DNA of 64,000 nt, from positions 21,353,886 to 21,417,885 of the forward strand of contig NW_024881330.1 of the NCBI RefSeq assembly GCF_018691265.1, written 5' to 3'. Below are positions 24,094 through 38,671 of the stretch, one piece after another. Source of the DNA: Tyto alba (taxonomy: Eukaryota; Chordata; Aves; Strigiformes; Tytonidae). Each line of letters opens with the position of its first letter. Positions within the stretch are counted from its first letter, which is position 1. The notes under the pieces were generated by a model. The model saw only the letters and a list, made by a program, of their open reading frames with translations. It was not told the origin of the DNA and did no database searches. The translations under genes were made by a program, and so were the position numbers.

Positions 24094-27000
24094 CTGGAAG
24101 AGAACATTTTATATTTCTTGATCTGATCGATGTTAAACACGGCTATTAAAAATGCATGGAAACTCAAAATATACTCTCATATACTCAAATTGGGATCAGC
24201 AGTCCCTACTGGCCTCAGAATCGTCCATGGGGGAGATCTGCTGTCAGTCTAAATGTCCTTTTAAAAGAAAACTACATGCTCATCCACGTGACTACTAATT
24301 AACCTGCTAACTCAAGCCCAAACTTGTCTTCATGTAAAGAATACAAGATTTTCATCAGCTTCATGTAACAAATGTTTGGTTTCAGTTACAAGTAATGAAA
24401 GTATAAAGAGGAATAATATACATTCAGATAGTTACTTTCTGAATATGTAAGCACAGACAAGCTTCTTGAGTGTAAAGGTTTTACTTTGAAGATAGACAAT
24501 AAGAACCTTTCGTTGCTGACTGAAGTTGACAGTCATCAGAATCATAGACAAGAAGTAGTCCAAAGATAAATCAGTGCATATCTACATTGGTGTTTCTGCT
24601 CAGTTTAAAAATGACAAGTATGTCTATGATGAGGGTACCCTATGTGCCACAGCAAAGGGAAATAGGTGGTACGTCAGGTCTCTGAGGTAAATAAATACTT
24701 GTTAAATACTCGTTGAGAACTGTATGATAACGCTTGTGGTATGCGAATGGTGCTTCTCTCTACTGGCAGAAGATTTCAAATTTGATTTCCCTTACTTCTT
24801 TTTTTTCCATTTTGTACTGATTCTCTAGTAGTTCATTCTTATTAAAAAAGAAAAAAAAAAAAAAAGTTAACAAAATGTAAAATATTCACAATGCCATAAA
24901 ACAATATTGCTTTATGTCACACTGACTTCTGTGGGTTGTTTTATTATATTATGGTAATAGTTAGTGTTACTCAGGAGAAGAGCCTAAACTGATCTTAAGT
25001 CAGCAGAAGATTTGTACATTTTCAGACTCATAAATCTTTGTTATGAATTGGAAATCATTTAAAGAGCTCTGGAAATATGAAAATAAACCATGAAGTAGAA
25101 ATCACAGTACTAACAACTCTAATTCGTCTCAAAGGTGAAAAGAGGCATATTCTTCACTGACAACAGAGAAAGTGTGGGTTTTAGGCACTAAGTTTAATTG
25201 CTTACTGTTCAGAGCCAGTACTGGATTCTTTGGGACCACAGGGTTAAAAAAACCCCACAAGAACAATAAAAAAACACCACACCCTCCAGGAATCATTCAA
25301 GTCCTTTAATTTTAAAAAGTGGATAAACTGAATCTTATGTGGTTTACCTTGCGAGCAGCATTTGGGCACTGTACTTGATTCCCAATGGAAACAAGCCAAT
25401 GTATCTTTAGCCAAATATGTCTAGACCCATCCTTTGCTGGTGCTTCTGCTATGCACCAGTGCAAGTGCTTATCTTTGGTGCTGTGCACACACTATATGGT
25501 AACAGATCTAGTGAAAAGTGATCTTAGCTTGAGATTTCACAGGGCAAAAACTTTACAAAATTAGGAAACCTATCAAGTAAAAGTTAAGCCAATACATACT
25601 AAAAATTTCATGTGAAAATTAAAATTTTGTATAAAAAAACCTGTATAAATATTTCCCTACCTGAAAACAATAAAAGTGTATTTAATTCTTGTCTGTCCAA
25701 GACAGTAAAGTCTGTAATTTACTATAATCTATAAACTATAATTTACTTTATTAAACCACCTTCTTAACTCTGACTCATGCAACTTCCTAATGCAAACAAA
25801 TGTCTTAGCATTTTATACTGAAGATTCCTGTATCCAGTGTGATTTCATTGGTCATCAAGAACCAGAAACCAAGAAAAGGAAGTTATGGCAGCTAAGGACA
25901 AACTATGGCACTGCTATCTGGCTTATCTGCATTTTGAGGGAACATCAGGCACTTTCTAAGGGAGGGCATACACAGTTCTGGATAAGTTTTGCACCACTCC
26001 TGAAATATCCAATAAACCACCTTTTGCTGAAAAAAACATTGCTTTGAATTATTTACCTTACTAAATATACCCCCTCTTTTCACAACGAGCTATTTAAGAA
26101 TCTAAATGGGGAAGTCTCTAGTATCAGTCAATAGCTTCTAGTAGCTTCAACTTCATTCAGCCATACCACAACAGTTACTGAAGAGGAAAGTCTCCTGTGA
26201 ACAAATGCAAAACATCCATATTTATTCTGTTAAAGGATATTCACTCTATCTCTTCAAATATTTCTATTTACAACCAACATACCAGGGAACAACAATCCAG
26301 GCTGTACAGAAGCTGAACTCAGGCAAAAAAAGAACAAGACTGTAAATGAAATATACTGCTTCTATGGTGTCTCCTGTCTCCAAGGAAATCTGATTTTCAG
26401 TACACTACTATTTGTAGTCTTGAGGAGTTTTTTAACTGTTTTTTAAGATCAGAACAATAATGACTATTCCAACGAAATATAACCATAAAATTGATCACAA
26501 AGACCTATGCATTACATTGCTATGTGCTTTCTTACCATAATTAATAATATTACGCACAATTTTTAAAATTAACTTAAGAGATCCAACCAGTATCAAATTT
26601 CTGTTCTAATTACTGTTCAACTATCCACCTGTCCTAACTCCCAAATAATGAAAACTTCAATTCTCATGATCTCAGACTTCCCTGACTGGACTTTCCACAA
26701 GAAACTCTAATCTTTTAACTCGTCATCTACATGAGCAATGAAATAATTAGCAGAAGATATTCATAGGCATGAAAGTCATAACTTCCTCAGGACCTGAGAT
26801 TAAATGTTATAATTCAGTTCTACAGTACATTCATAGTCACTGCTTACCTACACAAAACTGGGGGGTTTATCATTATTATTATTATTATTTATGATCCCAT
26901 ATGTATATTTTTTACATACATTGGAATACCATTACCACTGTTTGAACTGACATTGCCTTATTTTATTTGCTACAACATCAATCTTCAATCAGATAATACA

Positions 27001-30000
27001 GTTTCAAGCACAGCAGGCTGTTCACCTCTTGGAAAAATACATACAGAATCCTACCTATGGAACAAGGCTGGGCAATATATGACCACCTAACACACATTTT
27101 GTTACCTTTTCAGTCAAACAGCTTCAGCTTGTAATTCAATACTGAAGTTTGGATACAAAGTACAGACATTCATCTAAATTTGAATATATGCTTTGAGCCA
27201 AGCTTCTATCCTTCAAGGCACTGTTTCAAAGTATAGGTCTGACTTCTAGGGTTTCACTTTTAAAGAACATTTTTCCTTATTTGTTTTATTATGTGATGCT
27301 TTGCAGCTGCAGTGATACAGCCACTTATACCTGTTTCATCACATGAAAACATTACATATATAGTTTTCCATAAAAATTCTACTTAATTCTAGTTGTTAAA
27401 TATATGCTATATTAGTTATTAATCTTTAATAGCAGTATGATAAAAAGTTGCTTGTAAAGGAATATTGGAGGAGCCTATTTTCTGCTTCCAGTCACAATGT
27501 TTTTTCAGGACTACAGAAGTTTAAAGAAAATCAGAGGATGAGAAATAAATTCTCACTGACATCAGCAGAAATCCTGCAAGATCTTTTACTTACTCTTTAT
27601 TGCAGTGTGGTTTAGGGCAGGACTTCAGCAGCCAAGACACCTAGCCTGGATTTCTAAATCATGGAATTATTTGTTTGTCGAAATACTTTGGTCATAATTC
27701 ACCTTCCTTTAAACAGTAAGTGTTCCCTACAATACAGTCACTAGACCTGGACGGAGGAATACAGCTTGATACAGTTTTGAAAAATCAGCTGTAATTTACT
27801 GATCAGTCCTACATGACCTTACAGAGCCAAAGCAGAATTCTTGGTGTATTTAATAAGTATGATTGATCCAAAGCTCACAGGATTTAATAATAAGGTCTTG
27901 AGAAACACAGAAAGCCAATGTTCTTAGAGCTACTCTCACATGGAATAAGAGCTGTGGCTGTGCTCTTTGGATTACAGCAAGTCTATCTGTTTATCTTTAA
28001 GCACAAGATGGATGTACAGTTTGATGACAAGACATTAGAAAGCATCATGAAGACATTACTACTGAGTGTGCTCCAGTGAGTACAACATATGCTACTGAGA
28101 TACTAGAAATATGATGTAAGGATAAGATATTGCCCAGGGAAATCATTTACTGAAAGCAGATAAACAAAGCATGAAGTGTAAAACCCGATATAACACAGTT
28201 GCCTCTGTAGAATACCAGAAAGTCTACTGATGTAAAACAATGCCTCAGTTTCACTGATCTGCATTTCAAGAATAGGCCATGCTGTTATCAAAAGTAAAAT
28301 GATTCTGGATTCTTGGGTGACTAAATTTTAGCCAAGATTGGAAGTGTAATGGAACCCAAAGACATCTAGCAAAAACTGTTCTTATCTCCTGATTAGAGCA
28401 GTCAGTTGATAGAGGACAGATACATTCAGCTAAATCACTAATCTCAGAAAAGAATTCAGCCTGGTCCTCCAAGGAGTGAAGGACATAGCATGTAGCACCT
28501 ACCTCAAGTCTCAGAACACCTCCATGGAGCTCAGAAGTGATTTTGTGGTACTCACCAGGTACCTTGTCTTTCCCTAACCTCAGTGTGAGAACAATGTATC
28601 ATCCTCTGAAGGAATGCAGGTGTGTCTCCAGACTGGAGAGAGGAAGGGGGCTAAAATATTTAACATAGGTACTCAGAGTAACCTACTAAGGCAGACACCT
28701 ACATTTTTAAAACTCTTGACACCTGTACTTGGCATCTACAGACCTTCATCCTTAAAAGGTACCATCTACTGATAATACTTGTACCACACCGTAAATGCTG
28801 AAAATTATTTTAAAAATAAGATAAAAATAACGAAGTGCCATTCTCTAAGAAACTTGGCAGGCACAAAATATATTGAAAGGCATAAGGCTTCATAGAAAGA
28901 TCACATCTGGAGTAATATCTGTGCTTGCAACCCCTCTGTAAACAACTCTTTTACTAAGTGATGGTTTCACTTCAGAAATGGAGTCATTGCCAATCCCACA
29001 GCCATGTAGCAAGCTTTGATCAATTAAAGCTTTTAAGTACTTTGACACCGGATAACATATTATAGAAATGAAAAAAGACATATCATTACTTTCTACTCTG
29101 AGCTAGAAAATATTATGTAATAGGAACAGGGTACACTAAAAGCTATAAATTACAATGAAGTAAGAAAAATGGACATTTTCCAACTATATGTTCATTTACC
29201 AATATGAGAAACAGTAGGTAGAGTGTATTCATGGTTGAGTGGTACTTCCTGAAGTTTTAAAATGTGCGCTGAATCACATAACTGACTTATCCTGTAAATG
29301 CTCATCTTTATTACAACTAGACATAACATTGAAGCAGATACAGTATTTTCAATTACATCAGATGGTCTTAGCGAGTTTTGTGTTTAGAGTAAGAATAAAG
29401 TAAGTTGGTCATTAGAAAAGATATCAACCAAAAATAATCAAAGCAATAAGAAGATCACATGATAATGCATCACACACTTGCTGATTGTTCAGCAGTCAGC
29501 AAACTTCACCTGTTCAAAATTTTGTTCATCAGAGTCTACTCAATTTGCAGATACAATCATTTTATCATTTTTCTTCAGCAAAGTATAAAAGCAAGTTTGT
29601 CAGAATCATTGTCCCACCATTAATATTAAAGATCTCCATTATCTCTTCTGACAGAATAGAGCAGTCTTTGAACATCCTGGAGAAAATTCCAATTCATTCA
29701 TGAAAGTCAGAAACTGAGCAAACACCATGAGAACTGGACACAGCTTTCAAGACCAGCGTATAAATTTCATTTTGGCCTCTGTTCATGAAAAGACAGGAGT
29801 CACTGCCACGGACTACAAATGTTTGTGTCCCTTGTCTCTACTCAGCTTCATGATTAGGCCCACAGCTGCTTGTTAAACTCTGCAAGTGAAGAGTCCTATC
29901 TACAATAAAGCCTGTCTACAAATGCTGTCAGAGGCAGCAGTCAGGTGATAGCCCTGTAGGTCATTTATGTTTGATAGGAAAGCCCTGCAATGTCAACCTA

Positions 30001-32746
30001 TGGAAATTTACTGCCTGTCACGAAGTATTTGCTAATCAAAGAAGTTACAATTAAGCCAGGAACAGAAGCTATAACTGCTCCTAATTCAAACCTTTAGGCC
30101 TTTTCATGAAGCTTTGCTTTAAGAAAAAAAAACTGATCAAAGTTTTAATTTTAACTCTAGAATACTAAGTATAATAAAATCTGAATACAACATATGATAA
30201 ATGCAAAGTGTCTGCTAATTATAAATACATGGCCATTTAATATTAGAAGCAAACCACAGCTGTTGCAGGAGTGATTTTGAACCTAGTCTTTACTTCTTCA
30301 GATGCAGTTAATCAGGAGTGCAATCGAGAGTACAAGTAATAGCACTTTGATCAGATTCTGCCATCAGTTAACACCCATCAGTAACTGACAGTAACTGACT
30401 GCAATAGTTCACAAGACACAAACTGAGGCCAAAAAATTTTCCAGTTTACAATTATGGTTCCTTTTACTAATTTTCACTACATATGAATAATTTTAGTAAT
30501 TCATGTTCACTTCACCTGATATTTAATAATTATTCTGTCCTCTGCAGGACAGAACTTTATTTTATCTCCAGGTACCAAAATATACGGTATGCATTAAGGA
30601 AAATCAGTTCTTAACTATTTGGTTTTTTAAATCAAACATTTAAATATTATGCCTCATTTTGAACTTAACTAGATGCAAAACCAGTGAAAGACTTGATTGC
30701 TTGTCCGCAAATTTTAGCATGCAGGACAATGTAAACTTGTCACCCACTGCAAGTATTGTAATAGAGCAGAAATTCTCTCATTAAAACATCACTGTACCAA
30801 AACCTAACATTTTCTAGACTTCACCAGTAGCAATACCACTTACTACAGCCAGTTCTCCTTGCCCAAAAACAATTGTGCATGACATATTACTTGACTGTGA
30901 TTTCCATTTTCTAGGTACAGTGTTTATTGCACTTTATTTTTGTCTGAAAACTTACAGATTACACATATGTTCTACACAAAGGTAAAAATTTAGTTGTGAA
31001 GCAAACACCAGGAGAAAATGCTAACATTTCAAGTTTACAACATAAAGAGGCTGTAAAGCAATATTTTCTCTACATCTTGTATTGATATTAAAATAAAAAT
31101 CTAGATTTCTGTAATGTACATTTTATTTTCAACTGTAAATACTATGGAATATATATATCTTTAATACAAGGAAATAACCAATTTGTTTCCTTCAGATCAC
31201 CTGGTTTAACCTGGCTTGAAAGGAGAATTTACTGATGTTGGTGGTTGATGAAAATCCCAAATGCTCAATGAGATTCTAGTCACCAAAAGTATTGTTCCAC
31301 AAGGGCTATCAACAATACTTTTTTTTTCATCTAGTAAGTAATCTATATAAAACTTTAAGCCCAAACTTTGCTTCTGATCCTCCACTTCAAAGATGAAGGT
31401 AACTCTCTTCCACAGATAGTTGATAGGCTTAGCACCTTTCATCCTAATAGAACTTCCTAAATTTAACTGTAACAAAATATACCAGAATGTGTTACTGAGA
31501 ATAAAACATAGTTTCTCTAAAGCAGCAAATCTTCCTAACTGTATACAAGACAGCATGAAAAATTCTGTATCAGAGTGACACCTGAAAGAGAAATTAGAAA
31601 CTATTTATTAAGGACTCTGACCTGGAGGACACTGGAGTCACTATTTGCCTACCCTAATGAAAAGTATACTGGCTCAGTTTACAACTGTATTTGGTTATGA
31701 TCCCAATTCTCCTTTCATATGTGTCATTCCCATTAGCACAGAATACGCAGTAATCTGAAGACTGCTAGGCTTCCCATATTTACATTCACATCTTTGGTTA
31801 AGATCAAAATATTTTAAAGAAAGGGGCAAGCTAAAGATGAGAAGCAGCAGAGATGATCTCATGTGAAAGTTTCTATAGTCAAGCTTGACTGTCGCCAAAA
31901 GAAAAGCAGGTATGTTCATAATCTGCTTAGTAGGTATGTGTTTACTGTTGAGAATCAGCTTAGATCTTCAGCTATCAGTGAAAATGGAACCTAAATCAAA
32001 TTCACAACCATTCTAGTAAACATAAGGTAGACAGAAGTGATCCAAAAAGACTGGATCGATGGTCACTAACATTGCTGAACTGAAATCTCACTTCCCGATT
32101 CTGTTTTGATCAGTCCATCTAGCTCTCTTTAAGACAACTTGCTATAGAGGGAATTAGCTCTAAGTAGTATGGACACAAACCAGTCAGTGCTACTGGACTT
32201 CAGGACCAAAGCTATGTCCTTGGCTTTTAAACCAATGACGCACAACTGATGAGATGTATGAATGCTAGGGAGTGGTTTTTAAAGGGATCTGTCAAAGCAT
32301 CTAGGCAAAAGATCTACTTCAAGCAGAGGAAGCTCAGATCCAAGAGGGAAGTTAGGACCAAATACGGCAGCATTCAGCACTCTTACACTGAAAATTATGA
32401 CCCTCAACACTTCACTTCAGCTTTCTGAGCTGTTGAAACCTATAGTAATAAAAAAGTTTATTCTCTAATTTTTTTGCTTTTGCACATTTTGAGGACTGCC
32501 TCCACCTTGGCATGGCTGAACTGTTTAACTGTTTATGTCTGAAAAGAGTTATGAGTCTCCAGCCAAACACTTCTCCAGTTAAGGTGCTTGACCTGAGTAT
32601 ACCTAATGTGAATCAAAACACAAGATGAAAAAAGACTATTTCCACTTTGCCCAGTTATGAAATGGTATAGTGGGAAGAGGACTAAGCCTAGAGTAAAAGA
32701 GAAACAAGATGTATGATCTCCTAAGATTATAACCAACATCTCTTAC
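24094..32746. other. Gene-free stretch, mostly AT-rich
   Basis: It contains a poly-A at 24844-24865 and an (ATT)n tract at 26872-26890. The part from about 28,480 to 28,660 is less AT-rich, and on the minus strand it has a good acceptor (CTGCATTCCTTCAG) before about 50 open bases ending at CTG|GTGAGT near 28,554. A separate minus-strand frame at 28266-28472 is open but has no splice support. Nothing was firm enough to call as a gene. Confidence 0.4.
26872..26890. repeat. (ATT)n microsatellite
   Basis: About six ATT units, perfect. No further structure was seen. Confidence 0.9.
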
Positions 32747-32822
32747 CTCCCGGAGTGTTCTATAAAGTAGGACATAGGATTTAGTACAGCAGCATATCTA
32801 TCATCTAGTAGTTGCACACTTT
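32747..32822 (-). CDS. Probable 76-nt internal exon (unidentified gene)
   Basis: On the minus strand a very strong acceptor (GACCTTTTCTCCCCAG) and a strong donor (GGGAG|GTAAGA) enclose 76 bases. Two frames stop quickly. The third is open from end to end: two bases of a split codon, then 24 codons beginning SVQLLDDRYAAVLNP and ending MSYFIEHSG, then two bases. The amino-acid mix, with balanced charge, aromatics and single Pro/Gly, looks like a folded globular domain rather than a chance AT-rich frame. The ending phase fits the candidate at 13210-13258. I could not place the sequence in a family. A non-coding RNA exon that happens to be open is the main alternative. Confidence 0.38.
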
Positions 32823-35800
32823 CTGGGGAGAAAAGGTCTGTGGGATTGTACCTTTCAGGAGGAGGAAGGTTTTTGCATGTTTTAAGTATAATAGCTGTTG
32901 TATAACAAGTAGACACCTAAGAAAAATATATTGCCCTGGTTGCTTATTCACCAATTACTTAATTGACCATCTGTACGCCTTTAACCAAACAGTCTGTAAA
33001 TTATTATGTGATAATCGGTACATTCTCTACTTCATACTAGGCAGCTATATCTATCATTGTGTTGGTGGCTGTGAAGTTGCAGAAATTGCAGAATTCTCCC
33101 CTACAAGGAAAATAAAGAGATCTACAAAGGAAAAATCAGAGCAGTCATTTGGACCTAAGCCATGTAAAAACCTCTGCAAAAATTTCAACTATTATCTTCA
33201 ATTTATGTTTTAAAAAACAGGTCTATGTAACTTCATGACAGTCTAATGCTATCACACAACAGTAACTACTAATATCAAATATTGTATAAATTTACCTCTC
33301 AGTTAATAGGCCACACAACATTAGAGATTGTTTGAGCTTAGTCTAGTCTATCTGTAATAAAGCAAATTTTAAAAAGCTGGTATTCTCTCATAAGCACAAA
33401 GATGTCAAATTCAGATTTCCTGGGTGAGGATGTGAAGACGACTTTTTGTGTCCATTTTACATATCTGCTTAAGTTTCTTTCCAAATCTAACATACTTAGT
33501 GAATCGATAAGGCATCCTGGAACACTGGTAATTAAAGAATTTCCACTATCTCTAAATTATAGTACCAAAAGTGTTCTGAATTTTGGCCATTTCCTATTTC
33601 TCCTGACTTTTTCTTCATCTTTAAAGACATACACCACAATAAGCTGTGCTGACTGAAAAAGAGCTCTTCATGGCTTTGAAAAGACCATAGGGGAAGGCTT
33701 CTACAAGTGTTTTTAGACAACGGTCACCCTGTGAGAAGATATGTTCTTATTTAGTGCCTATCCCACTAAAAGTTTTGATTTGGAACTAGAGATGAATGAT
33801 CTCAGTTGCACTTTCAAATAACTATTCTCCAAAAGACCTGTGCATCTTGGGTGATTTGGGTTTTGAGTCCAGTCTCATCCTTTCCCATCTGCACTTTGTG
33901 GCTACTGTCATGATATTAGGTACACCTTGTGTTCCTTAAAGGGTAACTCTAAAAGTAACAGTGACTTTAGATATACCCTTCTGATGAATTTTAAAGCCTT
34001 CAGGTACATGCACTTGAGTACAAGTGCAAGTTGAATTCTGATGGATATTATCATTCAGGTACCACTCAGTATTTACAAATTTTGCAACTGCTTTGGAAGG
34101 CTGCTGAAGGGAATGCACTAAAGTACATAAAGAGACTTCTCTTTCCTAAAATCCATTTAATGTCACTTTTTAAAAACATCAACATGTTTCTAGAATTTAC
34201 AAGGTATTGATATATTCCCTTTCAATTGAAATTCTTTCCCATTTAAAAATCCTAGGGACATTTTTTATATTTTATATTTATCATATTTGATTTTATTGTC
34301 TTATATGGTTTAACATTTTTGATGGCAATGAAAGGTACTACATAAATAAAACACATTCCTTTTTGCACTCATACTCAAAAAGAGAAGATCAAGAGTACTG
34401 CTGCTTTGAAATTGGATATTCAACCCTCAGTACAACTTTTCTTTAGAATATTTATCTACACATGCATGTGTTATATTTACATATGTCAAGTTAATGTAGG
34501 TGAAACATATATACTTCCGACAGGTCTAGAAGAGCTTTTATAACCCTTTTGATATCTATGGAGTAACAGCATGCCTTACTCTACTAAAATAAATAAATGA
34601 ACGCTGCACTACAATGTCAATAAAGCAAAAATATTTGAGAGTATTAAAATAATTACCATTTTACAAAAAAAATTAAATACTCATTTAAGAGTTTATGCAA
34701 GAGTTTTGTGTAGTAATACTTTTCCTCATTTACATCTGAATAGCACAGGTATAAACTCAAAAAAGGTATGTCACAAAGCAAAACTTTTTCAAAAATTAAA
34801 ATCATGTAAAAGGAGGATTTATATTGCCTAATTTTAAGCACCTATAAATCAGATGTCTAATCTAATCCACATCATTTTAGATCATCTCATCTTTTCTTGA
34901 ACATCTAAATTATCATGGCAGAATTCAGTTCACAGGTAGTGCCCACTACCATGATTGCCAAGGAAAGCTGAGACAGCTAGCCAGTTGCTTACCTTTTAGA
35001 TGGTTAGCACTAGGTAAGATGACCTACTTCCCCGAAATGCTTAAGTACTTCAGTTGTACAAGACAGCTCTTCAGTAGTAGGTATTGGATTGACACTCAAT
35101 CAGCAGAAAAGATTATATATGCCTAATCCATTATAAGAGATATGAAGAAAGTGACCACAGCACATGTAGGTATACACCACACTCTGTGAGGAGCATCTCT
35201 TCCCTCCTTTGGGTATAAATATTGCAGTAACTACAATAATAAATAAATTATTCTTTTATATTTTTAGCTGCAACTGAATAATAAAATTTGAGAAGCAATA
35301 GAAACAGTTTGTAGACCAGGTTAAAATGAACTGCAACTTCCCCAAAGAGTTGTCCTCTTTCCATTACATGATGCTTCATTTCCTTAAGGTACGCACTGAG
35401 TACTTCACTTCCCCAGAGAGCTTATTTTCTCCCCTTTCCTCATGTAATTTCCCCATTCTTCATACACATACAAAATTTTTCTGACTGCTTTTATGCATTC
35501 ATAAAAATTTCTATAGCAAAGCAAGTCTAAGGTGAAATGGCTGAACATTACACAAAAGAGGTAACTATTACTGTAAAATCTTTCCAGTCCCTCCTCAGCC
35601 TTCTGGATTCTCACAGACTCACTAAATGTCTGTTATGTATCAGATCTGCACATATCTCAATGCTTAAGATTAACTGTGTTTGGTACTGTGAAATATGATT
35701 TTTAGGATACTGTAATATTCTCAGACACATGGGATTAATATTTTAACTACTAAATATTATTATTAATTAATATTATGTTATACCTAATATAAAACCACAT

Positions 35801-38671
35801 ACAACATTTTCTTCTGAGACATTTTCCCTTGCCTATGCCTTGGCTTTCTGCTCATAATTTAAGTACAAAAATCCCATAATTATTTGTTATGCATCTTACT
35901 CCTTCTTGCTATAAATCATTTATTAAATTGTCCTATTTATTGGCTTGGCTAATTACTGCTTGTCTGAACTCCATTAGCACCCCTTCCTCCCTCCTCCCTA
36001 AAGTAGGCAAGTCATGCTTCCAGACAATTTTTACCATAATTTTAAAATACTGCATATAATATATTTAACAAAAGGATGAAAAGTTTTTAATGAGTAATAA
36101 TTTCATTATCTTTTCCTCAGCATTGTCTTTCTGAAGGAGTTATTTTAATTAAATAAGAACACATGTTGCTCATAATGAAACACAGGAAAGACAGATGCAT
36201 GATCACAACCCTAAAACTTCTGATCTAAAATTGATAGTGGGAGGAAAAGAAGTAGAAACACGAAAAATTGCACTCAACAGAAGCTGAGTTGACATTTATG
36301 TGAAAGAAGAATTGAAATAATATTTTGTTTCTTGATTTGACAGTATTTTTGGATTTACAAGACTAAGTGCAAATCACTGGTGCTAAGCAAAATATTTTTA
36401 AGTTAGAAAGTTGCTCTGCATAGAAATTCAGGCAACTATGTTTCAGCCATAATGCTAAAATGTCATCTTGAAATGACATTTCAATGGCACATCAATGAAA
36501 TTTTAACATCTTTTAGTAAAGATTAAGAATATAAAATAGACTTCAACTTTCTGGATTCAAAGCAGGTAAATGTTTTAAAATTTTGTTTATATTTTTGAAA
36601 ATTACCATGTTTTCCCTGTCCATCAAAGTAAATCATATGAACTTCACTGATAAAGTGACTGGGAACACTTCAACCCATATTATAGTCACAGTATTAAAGG
36701 ATCAGAGCACATCTCAAATTATTCATCAAGACTCCTATCTCGAGACCATGACTGAATCCCCTATAGTGTTAAACTTCACTGATATTATCCAGTTACCAAA
36801 TAGTAATTAAATGCTGAATTAATACATTACTATATTGCTAAACTAACATAAACAAGTTTTCTGTACACTCTAACATGGTAAAGCAATGGTATTGTATTTA
36901 TTAGTTTTCACAGTCAAAGGCAACTAGTATCACAAAGTTGACAGTTCAGTTCTATCTAGTTCTATCTTTCTAAAGCAAATATTTAAAGAATATAATTTCT
37001 TACACTAATCTGAGTTCAAGCCAGTATTCTTAACTCATGAGGAAAAAATCAGAACATATTTAAGAAAATTATCCACAGAAAATTTACTTACGTAAGTGTA
37101 TACATAACAGGCTCTAAGGCATATAAGGAGACAAATGTTGCAGCTGTATCTCATACAAAACTGTCATTCAAGACAGATAGCATTCTGCCTTTTGCACTAT
37201 TAGTATAAGCAATGAGCAATAATATATACGCTACACTAATTACATATCACTACCTACTACTTTAAACAAAGCAGAGCATAATTTTTGAGTATCAGAGTGA
37301 TTCCATCCTAAAACAGCTGTCTAGCAGTGTAGTGTTTATTATCTCCTTATGCCAACACCAGCAGGCTGCATTCCCAAAAGAGGCTACCCTACCCTTCTGC
37401 TTGCTCTTACAGTCACACTGCCTTCCTTGTTGGATTAGCACAAGTATTTGTGCAGCCATCAGGTGAACTAGATAAAGAAAGTGATTTGAATTAAAATTGA
37501 ACCACAGGGGATGGGAGGAGAAGCTGGTTTTTACTTGGAACAGTTCCTTCCCCCAGTTCACTCTATAGACACACAAGCATTTGTGCCATATGCAAACAGA
37601 GGTAAGAACTGACAGCTAGAAGAAAGAGGTCATCCCTGTCTTTCTCAGTAGCATGCCAGTTTAAAACAACCCTTGAAGTAGGGTGCAAAACTGAAATAAT
37701 GAATGACCCTTATATTTATTTCCCTTCCTGCATAGGAGCCTAAATGATTAGCTTTTCTTGGATCTCAAACAATTAGATAGCTAAAGACTTACATCAGGAG
37801 TGACCATAAATCATCTATTTAACTGCACATGAAGCGACTCGTCTGCAAACAAGCACATGTTAAAATATATTTCCACACAGTCCTCTAACCTTTTTTAAAT
37901 GTGACTCATAAGAGTATCCGCCTTCTTCCACATGCCTTTTGATGAAAGTAAAACATGCTTAGACATTTATAAAAAAAACATGAACATCCAAATTACAACA
38001 AATTATCTTCTCTCTTCCTTCTGTCTCTTAATGATGCTACAAAGAATTTTGTAGATGGAAATTATAAATTGCAACTGTAAAAAGTTGTGAAAACTGAAGG
38101 AAAAGATATCTGAAGTTGTTTGGATAGCTTATATTAAATGTTTCCTAAAAACAAATCTATGTACAAACAGTGAGCTATGCACTAGCACAGATTAAAAAGG
38201 TAAGAGAGTTGCTCCAAGCAAGACAGCTCTGAACATTAACTCTCAAAAAAGCCAATTTGACAATGATTTCTGGGAAGTTAGTTCTGTGTTCTTTACAGAC
38301 AATGTTAACAGCTCTTGACTTCATCAAAAACTGTTGTATCATATTTTTAACCACACCAACTATTTAGAAAGGCATTGTGTTTAAATCCATAAATACTTAC
38401 AAAGCCCTGGTTGATCTATCTGCTAACTTAAGAAGAAATCTAGAACTTGAGATGTCTAGAAACTTTTAATTCAATAATTGCAACTCAGAACAATTCAGTG
38501 TATTTGGATATTGTAATTCTAGTATTCATTTATGGAAAAAATCTATATGAAATACCTTTATTTTCAAAAGCTAACAATGTTTTAAGAATATTACCTCATA
38601 ACATGTGTTGCATTTGTGGTCTTATAAAGTAAGTGAAAACTGTCTAGATCACCAGACTTAACAGGTTGCTA
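32823..38671. other. Gene-free AT-rich stretch
   Basis: A 133-codon plus-strand frame at 32812-33213 overlaps the acceptor of the exon candidate above and has no splice support; it is taken as chance. At about 33,298-33,355 a good minus-strand acceptor and donor enclose a segment closed in all frames, so at most a non-coding exon. A 9-bp-arm hairpin lies at 36458-36481. The stretch at 35,880-35,990 is rich in homeodomain-like TAAT cores. Confidence 0.4.

Noticed and set aside
31206..31556. 116-codon minus-strand frame
   Set aside because: Peptide looks fairly ordinary but no splice signals, family motif or repeat match was seen; consistent with chance in AT-rich DNA.
32812..33213. 133-codon plus-strand frame
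   Set aside because: No acceptor or donor at useful positions, AT-driven composition; the well-spliced minus-strand candidate overlaps its start.
33850..33885. GGGTTTTGAGTCCAGTCTCA, possible MIR core
   Set aside because: Too short and diverged to separate from chance.
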